This document shows, in pieces, positions 56,970-64,000 of a DNA stretch of 64,000 bases. The stretch lies in the NCBI GenBank assembly GCA_003279015.1, contig QCBV01000003.1:62001-126000 (forward strand). Direction: 5' to 3'. The notes beneath the pieces are model-generated. The model worked only from the letters and a program-made list of their open reading frames with translations. It had not been told where the DNA came from and did not search any database. Numbering within the stretch: position 1 is the first letter of the stretch; the number at the start of each line of letters is the position of its first letter. The stretch comes from Prochlorococcus sp. AG-347-J19 (GTDB lineage: Bacteria; Cyanobacteriota; Cyanobacteriia; PCC-6307; Cyanobiaceae). A program made the translations under genes and the position numbers.

Positions 56970-58172
56970 TTGAAAATTTCAAATCAATCACTTATTAATA
57001 AAATCATCCATAAAATCATAATGCCTTGGTATTCAATACCTTTAATAGATAGATGGTTATTAGGGCAAATAATACCTCCTATGATATTTGCCATTTCTGC
57101 TTTTACTGTTATTTCATTATCTGTTGGGGTAATGTTTGATCTCATAAGAAAAATAGTAGAGTATGGCCTACCTTTACTACAAGCTTTCAAAGCTTTAATT
57201 TATAGCCTTCCAAGCTTTTTAGTTTTGTCATTTCCAATGGCTGTTTTATTGTCCACATTATTATCTTATGGAAAACTATCTGCTAATTCTGAATTATTAG
57301 CTTTAAGGTCATTAGGGATTACAACATCTCGAATTCTCGCTCCTGCTATTACAGTTTCAATATTCATGACAGGATTAACTTTCTATTTCAACGATAACTT
57401 AGTTCCTACAAGTAATAAACTTGCAGAAGCAACCTTAAGATCTGGAATAGGAAGTTCTTTCAATAAAGAAAAAGGGAAAAATAATATTATTTTTTCTAGA
57501 AAAGGATCAAGAATAGATACCTCTACTAATAAGCCAACGAAAACAAATACATTGCTAACCCATATTTTCTATGCTTCTCGGTTTGAAAATAATATTATGA
57601 GGGAAGTTACAGTCTTAGACTTTTCAAGAGAAAATATTCAACAAATTCTTACTGCAAAAAGTGCCATCTTTAATAAAGATAATTCTTCTTGGATATTTAC
57701 AGATGGAAGTATTGTTTCAACTGACTTTTCTGGACAAACAACAAGTACTAAATTCAAACAATATACATATCCTTTCGTTGAAGGTCCATTAGATCTTGCG
57801 AAAGTTCCAAAAGATGCAAGCGATATGTCTTTAAAAGAAGCTTTAGAAGCTGAAAGAATATATAAAAAGATAGGAGATCTTAAGGAGATTAGAAAGATTC
57901 AAGTACGTATTCAAGAAAAATTTACTTTACCTTGTGCTTGTTTAGTTTTTGGATTAATAGGTAGTATTTTAGGCTCTAAATCTCATCTAAGATCTTCAAA
58001 AAGTCAGGGATTTGGGTTAAGTATACTTCTAATATTAGTTTATTATGTAATTTCGTTTATAAGTAGTTCTTTTGGTGTCAAAGGATTACTTCCCCCATTA
58101 ATTGCAGCATGGTTTCCGGTATTAATTTCTTTGGGAGGCGGATTTTATTTTTTAAGAAGAACGTCTACATAA
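56970..58172 (+). CDS. LptF/LptG-family permease (YjgP/YjgQ)
   Basis: 400 residues, TTG start. N-terminal helices (LLGQIIPPMIFAISAFTVIS), FPMAVLLSTLLSYGKLSANS with the LRSLGIT segment, a periplasmic beta-rich middle and three C-terminal helices. LptFG carries lipopolysaccharide to the outer membrane with LptB. Whether it is F or G cannot be told. Confidence 0.9.
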   Translation: MKISNQSLINKIIHKIIMPWYSIPLIDRWLLGQIIPPMIFAISAFTVISLSVGVMFDLIRKIVEYGLPLLQAFKALIYSLPSFLVLSFPMAVLLSTLLSYGKLSANSELLALRSLGITTSRILAPAITVSIFMTGLTFYFNDNLVPTSNKLAEATLRSGIGSSFNKEKGKNNIIFSRKGSRIDTSTNKPTKTNTLLTHIFYASRFENNIMREVTVLDFSRENIQQILTAKSAIFNKDNSSWIFTDGSIVSTDFSGQTTSTKFKQYTYPFVEGPLDLAKVPKDASDMSLKEALEAERIYKKIGDLKEIRKIQVRIQEKFTLPCACLVFGLIGSILGSKSHLRSSKSQGFGLSILLILVYYVISFISSSFGVKGLLPPLIAAWFPVLISLGGGFYFLRRTST

Positions 58173-58346
58173 TTTTTTAAAGAAAAACCTTGATAATTTA
58201 TTCTTTTCTAAATAAAAAAGAAAAAAATATCTAAATTTTTATAAATATTACTTTTTAAAATTAAATTTATTGAAAAAAAATTATGAAAATATCAAAGACG
58301 CTTACCTTATAAAGAAATATAATTTATCTACTTAAAAATATAAAAA

Positions 58347-59024
58347 TTAGTTTTTTGAGTCTTTTAATAATTTTAAATTCTGCCAAAAATGCAAAAAGAT
58401 TCCTGTTGATAAGAGAAATTCAAAAATTTCTTGATCGTTTCTAATATGTTCAACTGTTGAAGCCCAGGAAATATCATAATAAGCAAAGAATAAAGAAACT
58501 ATTAAAAAAAACAAGCTGTATTTTCTAGTTGGTAAAGAACTTAAATGGGGCCATTTTCTCCATCCTATCCAACCAAAAAAGATACATATAAGATGCAATA
58601 ATGGATCTAGAAGAATATTATGAAAAAAAGGAAGATTATGAAAATTTATCTCACCTTGAATACTCAACTCTGATACTGAATTCAATGTAAAACCAAAAAT
58701 CCTCTCCCCCCAACTTATTTCTTCAGCAGAAATTAGAAAGCAAAATAAACTAAAAGTTAACCAAACCAAGGAATTTATTGATCTCTTTTTTTTTGACTTA
58801 TAGAAAATAAAAAGACCTATTAGAGAAGAAATAAAAAATTGGCTAAACTGTAGCCATTCCAAAGGCCCATCTTCTTTTTTCAACAAATCAAACCATGAAG
58901 TTCCAATTACATTTTTGCCAAAAGGTAATATATATACAAAACCATAAATAAATATCAAATAGTAAATTGGGAATAAACTAACTTTTGAGGATATTGAACC
59001 CCAAGGTGTTCTTATATCATGCAT
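58347..59024 (-). CDS. Multi-spanning membrane protein, unknown
   Basis: 225 residues with six to seven hydrophobic segments. A charged loop SAEEISWGERIFGF between helices looks conserved and could be functional. No family recognised. The 174 bp upstream of it (58173-58346) is AT-rich and empty. Confidence 0.7.
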   Translation of the reverse strand: MHDIRTPWGSISSKVSLFPIYYLIFIYGFVYILPFGKNVIGTSWFDLLKKEDGPLEWLQFSQFFISSLIGLFIFYKSKKKRSINSLVWLTFSLFCFLISAEEISWGERIFGFTLNSVSELSIQGEINFHNLPFFHNILLDPLLHLICIFFGWIGWRKWPHLSSLPTRKYSLFFLIVSLFFAYYDISWASTVEHIRNDQEIFEFLLSTGIFLHFWQNLKLLKDSKN

Positions 59025-59404
59025 TGCAATTTGAGCATTTTTTGTTATCAGCCTAAGTTTATATCTATGAATTAATTAAGTAAATATTTTAAGTTTTTTT
59101 AAAAGAATATTTGATTTTAATTTAAAATGAGATGACTTGGATTTTTTTCAAATATAGTAAGGACAATCGATTAATTATCCTATAAATAGGAAAATATTAT
59201 GTAATAGTTTATAAGCTTATATTTTCTTTCTCATAAATGTAGACAAAAGAATGAATATTATAGGTATTACTAATAACTCAAATTTTCTAAAAATTTTAGC
59301 TTGGGATATCATATCTACCAAAACTTAAAATAATAGATTTGATGCTTTGAAAATCTCAATGTATATCTTGAAAATTATAAAAATCAAAGACAAATGATTA
59401 TTTA
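59025..59404. other. Gene-poor spacer
   Basis: AT-rich 380 bp. Only a 25-codon open frame (59251) that I do not trust. No clear hairpin or repeat. Confidence 0.5.
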
Positions 59405-59545
59405 CTAAAACCAACCTTTTTTCTGGGCTTTGACTTTTGGGGCAGTCTTAATTTTTGGAGATTCTTCAACTCTACCCTTTATTATCATTAAAGGGACAAT
59501 TGCCCATAAAGCTAAAAATAATATCCAAAATAAGTAAATGTTCAT
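59405..59545 (-). CDS. Small membrane protein (46 aa)
   Basis: Helix NIYLFWILFLALWAIVPLMI, then KGRVEESPKIKTAPKVKAQK and a final GWF. Basic, proline-containing tail. Unknown. Confidence 0.6.
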   Translation of the reverse strand: MNIYLFWILFLALWAIVPLMIIKGRVEESPKIKTAPKVKAQKKGWF

Positions 59546-59624
59546 AGTACAAATATTAATAAATTTATAATAAATTGAAAAAAATAATATATGCGAGTTT
59601 CTTTTTAAAGTTCTAATTTACGTG

Positions 59625-59719
59625 TATAATCCTTTTTTTTTTGAAGAGAAATGATTTTTTTATATAAAAGATTTGCACTCATCAAGTCCACTGCTTTGCT
59701 TCAGTTAATGAGGAGTGCA
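59625..59719 (+). promoter_or_regulatory. TATAAT promoter with downstream hairpin leader
   Basis: Extended -10 TGTATAAT (TATAAT at 59625-59630). Downstream, TGCACTC (59674-59680) pairs perfectly with GAGTGCA (59713-59719). The gene at 59811 follows. Confidence 0.45.
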
Positions 59720-59810
59720 TTATTATGATGGCATTGTAGAAACTTATTTGTGAATTTTATTGGATGAAATATGTTTACATTAAAAATTTCCTTAGCAAAA
59801 GTTGAAATCA

Positions 59811-59966
59811 ATGAAAAAATGTGATTTATGTAATAAGCCAGATAAAATTCATTATAGAGTTAAATCCATAATTCAAAGTAACTGGATTTTTTGTTGTAAA
59901 AAATGTTGGAATATTATTTCAACGCAAAATAAGTATTCCTATGGTGGCACAAGAAAGTCAAAATGA
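59811..59966 (+). CDS. Small zinc-ribbon-like protein (51 aa)
   Basis: MKKCDLCNKPDKIHYRVKS with CxxC, then WIFCCKKCWNII giving the second Cys group; basic. Likely one zinc site. Begins after a promoter and leader hairpin at 59625-59719. Unknown role. Confidence 0.6.
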   Translation: MKKCDLCNKPDKIHYRVKSIIQSNWIFCCKKCWNIISTQNKYSYGGTRKSK

Positions 59967-60085
59967 GAAATTATCTCTCAAATTAACTTGTAAAAACTAT
60001 TGAAAAAAATAATAATATGTTTGAAATTTATAAAATTGCATTAAATAAAGTATTTACAATTATTGATGATATATAAATATAGTTT

Positions 60086-60220
60086 ATGAAATTTATCTAC
60101 AAAAATAACTTTATTTTCTTAGTTATTCGACTTTTTTTAATTTTTAGATCACTACTAATTTTGATTTCTCAATCAAAAAAAAATGAATCGATAATAATCA
60201 ATAAACAATTTTTTCTATAA
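60086..60220 (+). CDS. Possible small membrane protein (44 aa)
   Basis: Helix IFLVIRLFLIFRSLLILIS with basic start and polar tail SKKNESIIINKQ. AT-rich sequence readily makes such frames, so low confidence. Convergent with the next gene. Confidence 0.38.
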   Translation: MKFIYKNNFIFLVIRLFLIFRSLLILISQSKKNESIIINKQFFL

Positions 60221-60236
60221 AAAATTTTTTAATTTT

Positions 60237-60716
60237 CTAAAAGAAATCATCAATTTCTTTTTTTATAGATTTATATTCTGAATTAATATCTTTAATAAAT
60301 TCATCGAATTCCTTTTTAGAATTTTTATAGTTATTAATTCTTTCTTTGCTTTTCTCATAGATAATAGATTGAAATGTTCCTGGGTTTATCCTCTCAATCC
60401 AATATCCTGATAAACAATAAAATTTATTCGGAACTAAACTTATAATATATGATTGCTTGGAAGTTTTATATTGATTAATTATCTTATTAACTAGAGCTCC
60501 TTTAGTTTTTTTAGTCCCAAACAAAGTAATATTTTTTGCAAAGATCTTATACTTTTTTGAAACATTTTTACTTTTTTCTAATGAGTTTCCAGAAAGTATC
60601 TTTTCAAAAGAATAACAATAATCAAATAAATTAGTATTTTCTTTTTTTGAAGGATAAATAGCTATAAAAAAACTGAAAAATAAAAAAAATGTTAAAAATA
60701 ATTTCCTATACATCAT
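60237..60716 (-). CDS. Exported hypothetical protein
   Basis: 159 residues; N-terminal signal peptide (KLFLTFFLFFSFFIAIY). Mature part is Lys-rich with helical C-terminal half (EKSKERINNYKNSKKEFDEF). Starts with two Met; the second is as likely. Unknown. Confidence 0.65.
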   Translation of the reverse strand: MMYRKLFLTFFLFFSFFIAIYPSKKENTNLFDYCYSFEKILSGNSLEKSKNVSKKYKIFAKNITLFGTKKTKGALVNKIINQYKTSKQSYIISLVPNKFYCLSGYWIERINPGTFQSIIYEKSKERINNYKNSKKEFDEFIKDINSEYKSIKKEIDDFF

Positions 60717-60896
60717 AAATTTAAGTCAAATTTATTATTACATAAAAAGAAAGAAAGGATTCAAAAAATGCTATAAATTCTTTTTTTGAAGAATCATATT
60801 AATTTAAAAGACATCTATTAATTAATCCAAACTTTTTTTAAAAAATCTAAAATTTTTACTGACTAATTTAGTATTTATTAAAAATCATTTTTTTCT

Positions 60897-60902
60897 TATA
60901 AT
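60897..60902 (+). promoter_or_regulatory. TATAAT box just before DoxX start
   Basis: TATAAT ends 7 bp before the ATG at 60910, so transcription would begin at or near the start codon (leaderless mRNA). Confidence 0.4.
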
Positions 60903-60909
60903 ATGTATT

Positions 60910-61290
60910 ATGAAAAATTTTTTTTTTAAAAATAAAAGAATCAAAACCTTTTTAGATTTTTTTTCTAGAGTATCAATCTCGGCAATATTTATTTCCGCCA
61001 TACCAGGCAAAATAAATGGTTTTGAAAGAACAGTTGAATATATTTCTTCAAAAGGAATTCCTGAACCATTTTCATCTATCCTTCTAGTGGGGGCAATAAT
61101 ATGTCTTATTTTGGGTTCTGGATTTTTTATATTTGGAGAAAATCAAAGAATCGGTTCAGTTTTTTTATTACTATTTCTTATTCCAACAACAATAATTTTT
61201 CATGTATTCCCTTTCCATGAAAGAGCAGTGTTTATGAATCTCGGATTGATAGGTGGATTAATTATTTCTGCAATAAGGGAACCAAAATAA
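60910..61290 (+). CDS. DoxX-like membrane protein
   Basis: 126 residues, four helices. FLDFFSRVSISAIFISAIPG and FERTVEYISSKGIPEPFSSI then LLVGAIICLILGSGFFIFGE fit DoxX. Shorter than the DoxX protein at 33776 and unlike it in sequence tail. Unknown substrate. Confidence 0.8.
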   Translation: MKNFFFKNKRIKTFLDFFSRVSISAIFISAIPGKINGFERTVEYISSKGIPEPFSSILLVGAIICLILGSGFFIFGENQRIGSVFLLLFLIPTTIIFHVFPFHERAVFMNLGLIGGLIISAIREPK

Positions 61291-61321
61291 GTAACTTCAT
61301 TAAAGAAACTTAAATATTTTT

Positions 61322-61516
61322 TTATTTTTTCTCTCTTAATTCTGGGAAGCAATTCGAAATATGAATTAATTCATAAACCTCTTTGCTATCGTATTTTTTA
61401 TTAGGAATTCCACTTCCCACCTCTATGCCTCTTTCTTTCATCTTCTTTAATATCAATTCTTGTCGTTGTTTACTCGACATAGACTTAAATCTTTTAGTTC
61501 GTTCTTTTTTATTCAC
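61322..61516 (-). CDS. Small basic protein (64 aa)
   Basis: KKERTKRFKSMSSKQRQELI, then LKKMKERGIEVGSGIPNKKY and DSKEVYELIHISNCFPEL. Soluble, basic helix first. Possibly nucleic-acid or ribosome binding by charge only. Unknown. Confidence 0.55.
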   Translation of the reverse strand: MNKKERTKRFKSMSSKQRQELILKKMKERGIEVGSGIPNKKYDSKEVYELIHISNCFPELREKK

Positions 61517-61559
61517 TAGATCTTAATTTAGTTAAACTTTTGTGTTGAGGTTATATCAA

Positions 61560-61715
61560 TTAGCGATTCATTAAATAAGTAAGAAAGCCAGTAAATGTAA
61601 GTAATTTAAATCCAATAAAGAAAGGCAAATATTTTTTGACCTTTTTGCCAAAGGGCAATAATTTGTTTAATGAATTGATCATGATTTCCATCAAAAATCT
61701 AATTATTTCGAACAT
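61560..61715 (-). CDS. Small membrane-associated protein (51 aa)
   Basis: MFEIIRFLMEIMINSLNKLL, a basic turn PFGKKVKKY, then a helix LPFFIGFKLLTFTGFLTYLM. Amphipathic plus membrane helix. Protein-like composition. Unknown. Confidence 0.55.
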   Translation of the reverse strand: MFEIIRFLMEIMINSLNKLLPFGKKVKKYLPFFIGFKLLTFTGFLTYLMNR

Positions 61716-61803
61716 GCTAACAAAATTTTTTTTGAATTATTCCATTTCGATTTGTACATTTTAAAAAGTAGATCTAAACTGAAATGGTTACGTCCCTTTT
61801 TTT

Positions 61804-62190
61804 ATGAATGATAAAGAAACTATAATTTCGTTATTAAATGAGTTTGCTAATCCAAAAAAAATGGCCTCATTTTTTGTTGACAAAGCGACTTCAGATTTTT
61901 TATTCATAAGACCAAGTGGTAATCCTATAGATGCAAAAGGGTTCGAACAAATGATTACTGGTGATATAGTTCAAGAAAAGGCAGAAATAACCAAAATTCA
62001 CCGATTCGAATTTTTAAGCGACAATATAGTAATGTGCATATTTACACTAGGTTCAAAATTTACTTATAAAGGGACACCTAATGATGACTTACCAACAGTT
62101 ACGTCAATTTTTAAAAAAGTAAATAATGTTTGGAAAATTCACTGGATGCAAAGATCTACAGGAAATTCTGATTTATCTTTATGGGATTAG
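61804..62190 (+). CDS. NTF2-like protein (DUF3804-like)
   Basis: 128 residues, soluble. SFFVDKATSDFLFIRPSGNP, then FLSDNIVMCIFTLGSKFTYK and VWKIHWMQRSTGNS follow a SnoaL/NTF2-like cone fold. Resembles the marine cyanobacterial DUF3804 family. It overlaps the next tiny gene by 10 bp. Confidence 0.72.
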   Translation: MNDKETIISLLNEFANPKKMASFFVDKATSDFLFIRPSGNPIDAKGFEQMITGDIVQEKAEITKIHRFEFLSDNIVMCIFTLGSKFTYKGTPNDDLPTVTSIFKKVNNVWKIHWMQRSTGNSDLSLWD

Positions 62191-62270
62191 CAAAGTTAAT
62201 AGCCCTTTTAATGGTGCTACTACTTGTAGGTAGTTCTTTTGTTGGTTTAATTTATTATTTTATAAAATAA
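62181..62270 (+). CDS. Tiny membrane protein (29 aa), overlaps NTF2-like gene
   Basis: MGLAKLIALLMVLLLVGSSF then VGLIYYFIK: a single helix. ATG lies inside the last codons of the NTF2-like gene, so translation is probably coupled. Unknown. Confidence 0.5.
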   Translation: MGLAKLIALLMVLLLVGSSFVGLIYYFIK

Positions 62271-62349
62271 ATACATCAAATAAAGAATACATAGTAACTA
62301 TTCCTTTTTTAGATAACCATTTCTCCTTTTTTGCTAAGTAATTTGATTT

Positions 62350-62424
62350 TCATGTAAAAATAAAAACTTTAGACAGACTAACGCCAATATCTAAAGCTAA
62401 TAAAGCAATTAGTAACTTACTCAT
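62350..62424 (-). CDS. Possible micro-protein (24 aa)
   Basis: MSKLLIALLALDIGVSLSKV with hydrophobic core. Its ATG overlaps the TGA of an 18-codon frame ending at 62421 (ATGA). Low confidence. Confidence 0.25.
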   Translation of the reverse strand: MSKLLIALLALDIGVSLSKVFIFT

Positions 62425-62477
62425 TTTTTAGAACTCTCAACTATTTTTTTGTAAAGTTCTTCTGAAATAGGTTTCAT

Positions 62478-62763
62478 AACCTTTTAAAATCTAATTACAA
62501 ATTAGTTATTTTAAAATTAATTTCTCGTTACTAAATATACGAATATATGAATTTTTAAATAGGCAAAAAATATCTTCACAATAAGTTTTTCTTATAACGT
62601 ATTAATAAATACTTAATCCAAAAACCTCTATAAATGTCAAAACTTTTTTAAAAAAGAAATAAGAAATATTATTTCAAGTAAATAGATCCTCTATAAGTAA
62701 GCTTTATCAACTTTTCTTCTTGTTTTCTACAATATACGAATGACTTTCCATTAAAATACATGT
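62478..62763. other. Gene-poor spacer before structured RNA
   Basis: AT-rich, no convincing open frame. A possible -10 (TAAAAT) lies near its right end before the structured segment. Confidence 0.4.
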
Positions 62764-62773
62764 TTACCATGTT

Positions 62774-62876
62774 GCAGCTCCTAAACTTGCTCAAGTCCCC
62801 GTCCTATGGCTTGAGTCGTACTGCGGTCTATCAAATGGTAGATCGGACGATTTTGTAGTATTCACTACAATCTATT
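62774..62876 (+). ncRNA. Candidate structured RNA with loop-linker tertiary pairing
   Basis: GCAG/CTGC (62774-62777 with 62821-62824) encloses CTCAAG/CTTGAG (62790-62795 with 62810-62815). Next GGTCTATC/GGTAGATC (62825-62844) with AAAT loop, linker GGACG (62845-62849), and TTGTAGT/ACTACAA (62853-62870). Linker GGACG complements CGTCC in the first loop (62800-62804). Three G-U pairs are valid only on the plus strand. Clearly higher GC than its surroundings. Confidence 0.6.
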
Positions 62877-62879
62877 TAT

Positions 62880-63378
62880 AAAGTATTTATACTTAGATGT
62901 CAACAATTAATAGAAACTATACTTCAATTTAAAATTAGATTCTGCTCTCAGAAACTCCCTAAAAAGAATATAAAACATATAACTACGAGTAACTCCCATA
63001 AAAACTGAAACAAATGCCAGAACCACACAAATAGGGCAATGCGGGAATCCCATTATTTATTTTCCAAAATAAATTTCAATTCAGCCTCTGCATTAAGAAT
63101 ATCGATTCTTCTCTTAAGTAATTTAAAAAATTTAATTATTTTTTTCAAAATTAAACCTTCTTTAGGCATCATTAATAATATTATTCTAAGAATGAATATA
63201 TCAATGAGCAAAAATACTGAATCCATTGATATAACAATAGTTTTGTAGCAAAATTATACAATTAACAACACCAACATATTCTCATATAATCTTAATCAAT
63301 AAAGGCTAATTCAGAATCAAATATAATAACTGGTGACTTATTTACCTTGCAGTTCTATTTTTCTTTTGCTAGAAAATT
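62880..63378. other. Gene-poor spacer
   Basis: About 500 bp, AT-rich. A 69-codon frame (63039-63248) exists but has odd composition. No clear gene. Confidence 0.4.
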
Positions 63379-63430
63379 GAGCGGGTAAAGTCCATTACTC
63401 CAGGAGGATTTAGTCCGCTGCCAAAATCCT
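63379..63430 (+). ncRNA. Candidate H-type pseudoknot
   Basis: AGCGG (63380-63384) pairs with CCGCT (63415-63419), and AGGATTT (63405-63411) pairs with AAATCCT (63424-63430); the stems cross. A G-U extension is valid on the plus strand. May be part of a leader upstream of 63565 or 63831, or a separate RNA. Confidence 0.45.
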
Positions 63431-63564
63431 GAGAGTGCAAATTTCTGAGTTAATAATATGCAACTATGCTTTGTAAGGGAAATATCTTGATTGCTTAATA
63501 AATTTATTTTGTATATTGCTATTACAAAAACTATTAGTTTATTTAAATTAGTTGCTAAATACTC

Positions 63565-63684
63565 ATGGAGAAAGCTTTAGTAAATTTCTTTTACTTGTTA
63601 TTAATAAGATCAGCCGAATCTCATTATGGAGAATCATTTGTGTCTGTAAAAGTTCCATCTAATTCAATCAAAAGTTTTTCTTGA
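63565..63684 (+). CDS. Possible small protein (39 aa)
   Basis: MEKALVNFFYLLLIRSAESH then YGESFVSVKVPSNSIKSFS. Hydrophobic start, polar end. Supported only by frame and composition. Confidence 0.33.
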   Translation: MEKALVNFFYLLLIRSAESHYGESFVSVKVPSNSIKSFS

Positions 63685-63830
63685 TTTTAGAAAGTTTTTA
63701 ATAGTTAAATTAATAGCTTTCTGAAAAATTGAATAACTAATTTGAGTTAAGTTGGTTAATTATCTCTATTGCAAATAAAGATAAGGTTGTTAATCTTGCA
63801 CTTAAAGAAGAAACTTAATTCCTTAAACTC

Positions 63831-64000
63831 ATGAAATTTGATCATCTAAATTTCAATGAAGATGATGGCCTCTTGTCAATAGAAGATTTAAGGGCTTTAC
63901 GTCTTCGAAAAAAGAAAATTGAAAGTGATAAGAAAGCCAGAAAGTATATCCTGGATATAAATCAAAGATATAGAAAAATGAGTACTCGCAAAAGTAATAA
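63831..64000 (+). CDS. Small basic protein, 3' end outside window
   Basis: Partial: 56 complete codons from ATG, still open at the window end. MKFDHLNFNEDDGLLSIEDL then a basic helix RALRLRKKKIESDKKARKYI. Soluble; unknown family. Confidence 0.55.
   Translation, partial: MKFDHLNFNEDDGLLSIEDLRALRLRKKKIESDKKARKYILDINQRYRKMSTRKSN

Noticed and set aside
59251-59328. 25-codon frame starting MNIIGITNNS
   Set aside because: Too short, no promoter or coupling to a neighbour.
60018-60077. 19-codon frame MFEIYKIALNKVFTIIDDI
   Set aside because: Length is within chance for this base composition and nothing around it supports expression.
62421-62477. 18-codon minus-strand frame MKPISEELYKKIVESSKK
   Set aside because: Overlaps the 24-codon frame by ATGA, which is suggestive, but both are too short to call with confidence; only the longer is listed, at low confidence.
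63039-63248. 69-codon plus-strand frame
   Set aside because: Composition is uneven (Asn, Ile and Ser-rich runs with no clear domain or helix design) and no ribosome binding site is evident; AT-rich spacers give such frames by chance.
1-64000. CRISPR arrays, insertion sequences, rRNA genes, integrase or phage modules
   Set aside because: Looked for and not seen: no spaced direct repeats, no transposase or integrase motifs, and no rRNA sequence.

Overview
The window is chromosomal DNA of a high-light-adapted Prochlorococcus, or a very close picocyanobacterium. It is very AT-rich with short spacers. It carries kaiB and kaiC without kaiA, an NblS-type kinase, plant-type ferredoxin, high-light-inducible (hli) genes ending in the TGQIIPG signature, and several cyanobacteria-only families. 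The strain cannot be named from sequence alone.

1-34 kb is ordinary core genome. Left to right it holds: the end of a glycogen debranching enzyme; tRNA-Gly; a sugar:cation symporter; an MlaE-type permease with two cyanobacterial DUF proteins and plsY; pyrF-tyrS-DUF1825 on the minus strand; pepA; msrA; the lipid A/outer-membrane block lpxB-lpxA-fabZ-lpxC-bamA; purC and purD; nblS; kaiC-kaiB; rplU-rpmA; truB; a SpoIID-like protein; RNase Z; ferredoxin; prmA; serA; a PSII S4 protein; tRNA-Val; a PNPOx-like protein and DoxX. Many neighbours overlap by 4-14 bp, as expected in a streamlined genome.

34-44 kb mixes core genes (murD, an SDR, pirin, an HI0933-type flavoprotein) with less usual ones: a photolyase-like protein without an antenna domain, a stand-alone NAD-dependent DNA ligase adenylation domain, and a 15-bp tandem repeat in which most units carry an in-frame stop codon.

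44-64 kb is different. Apart from a DMT transporter, two fatty acid desaturases, two methyl- or membrane-type proteins, LptF/G and a second DoxX protein, it consists of about thirty proteins of 29-60 residues, most with one membrane helix. It also has three hli genes, relatively long spacers and several strongly foldable non-coding segments. This looks like an accessory, stress-responsive region. The best candidates for something undescribed are here: a compact RNA fold with a predicted loop-linker pairing at 62774-62870, a three-hairpin RNA with a terminator at 56327-56420, a pseudoknot at 63380-63430, a twin CX3C mini-protein pair at 51040-51343, and a shared promoter element before both hli loci. 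The last may be read by the NblS-RpaB pathway, whose kinase is encoded at 17.9 kb. All of these need comparative or transcript data.
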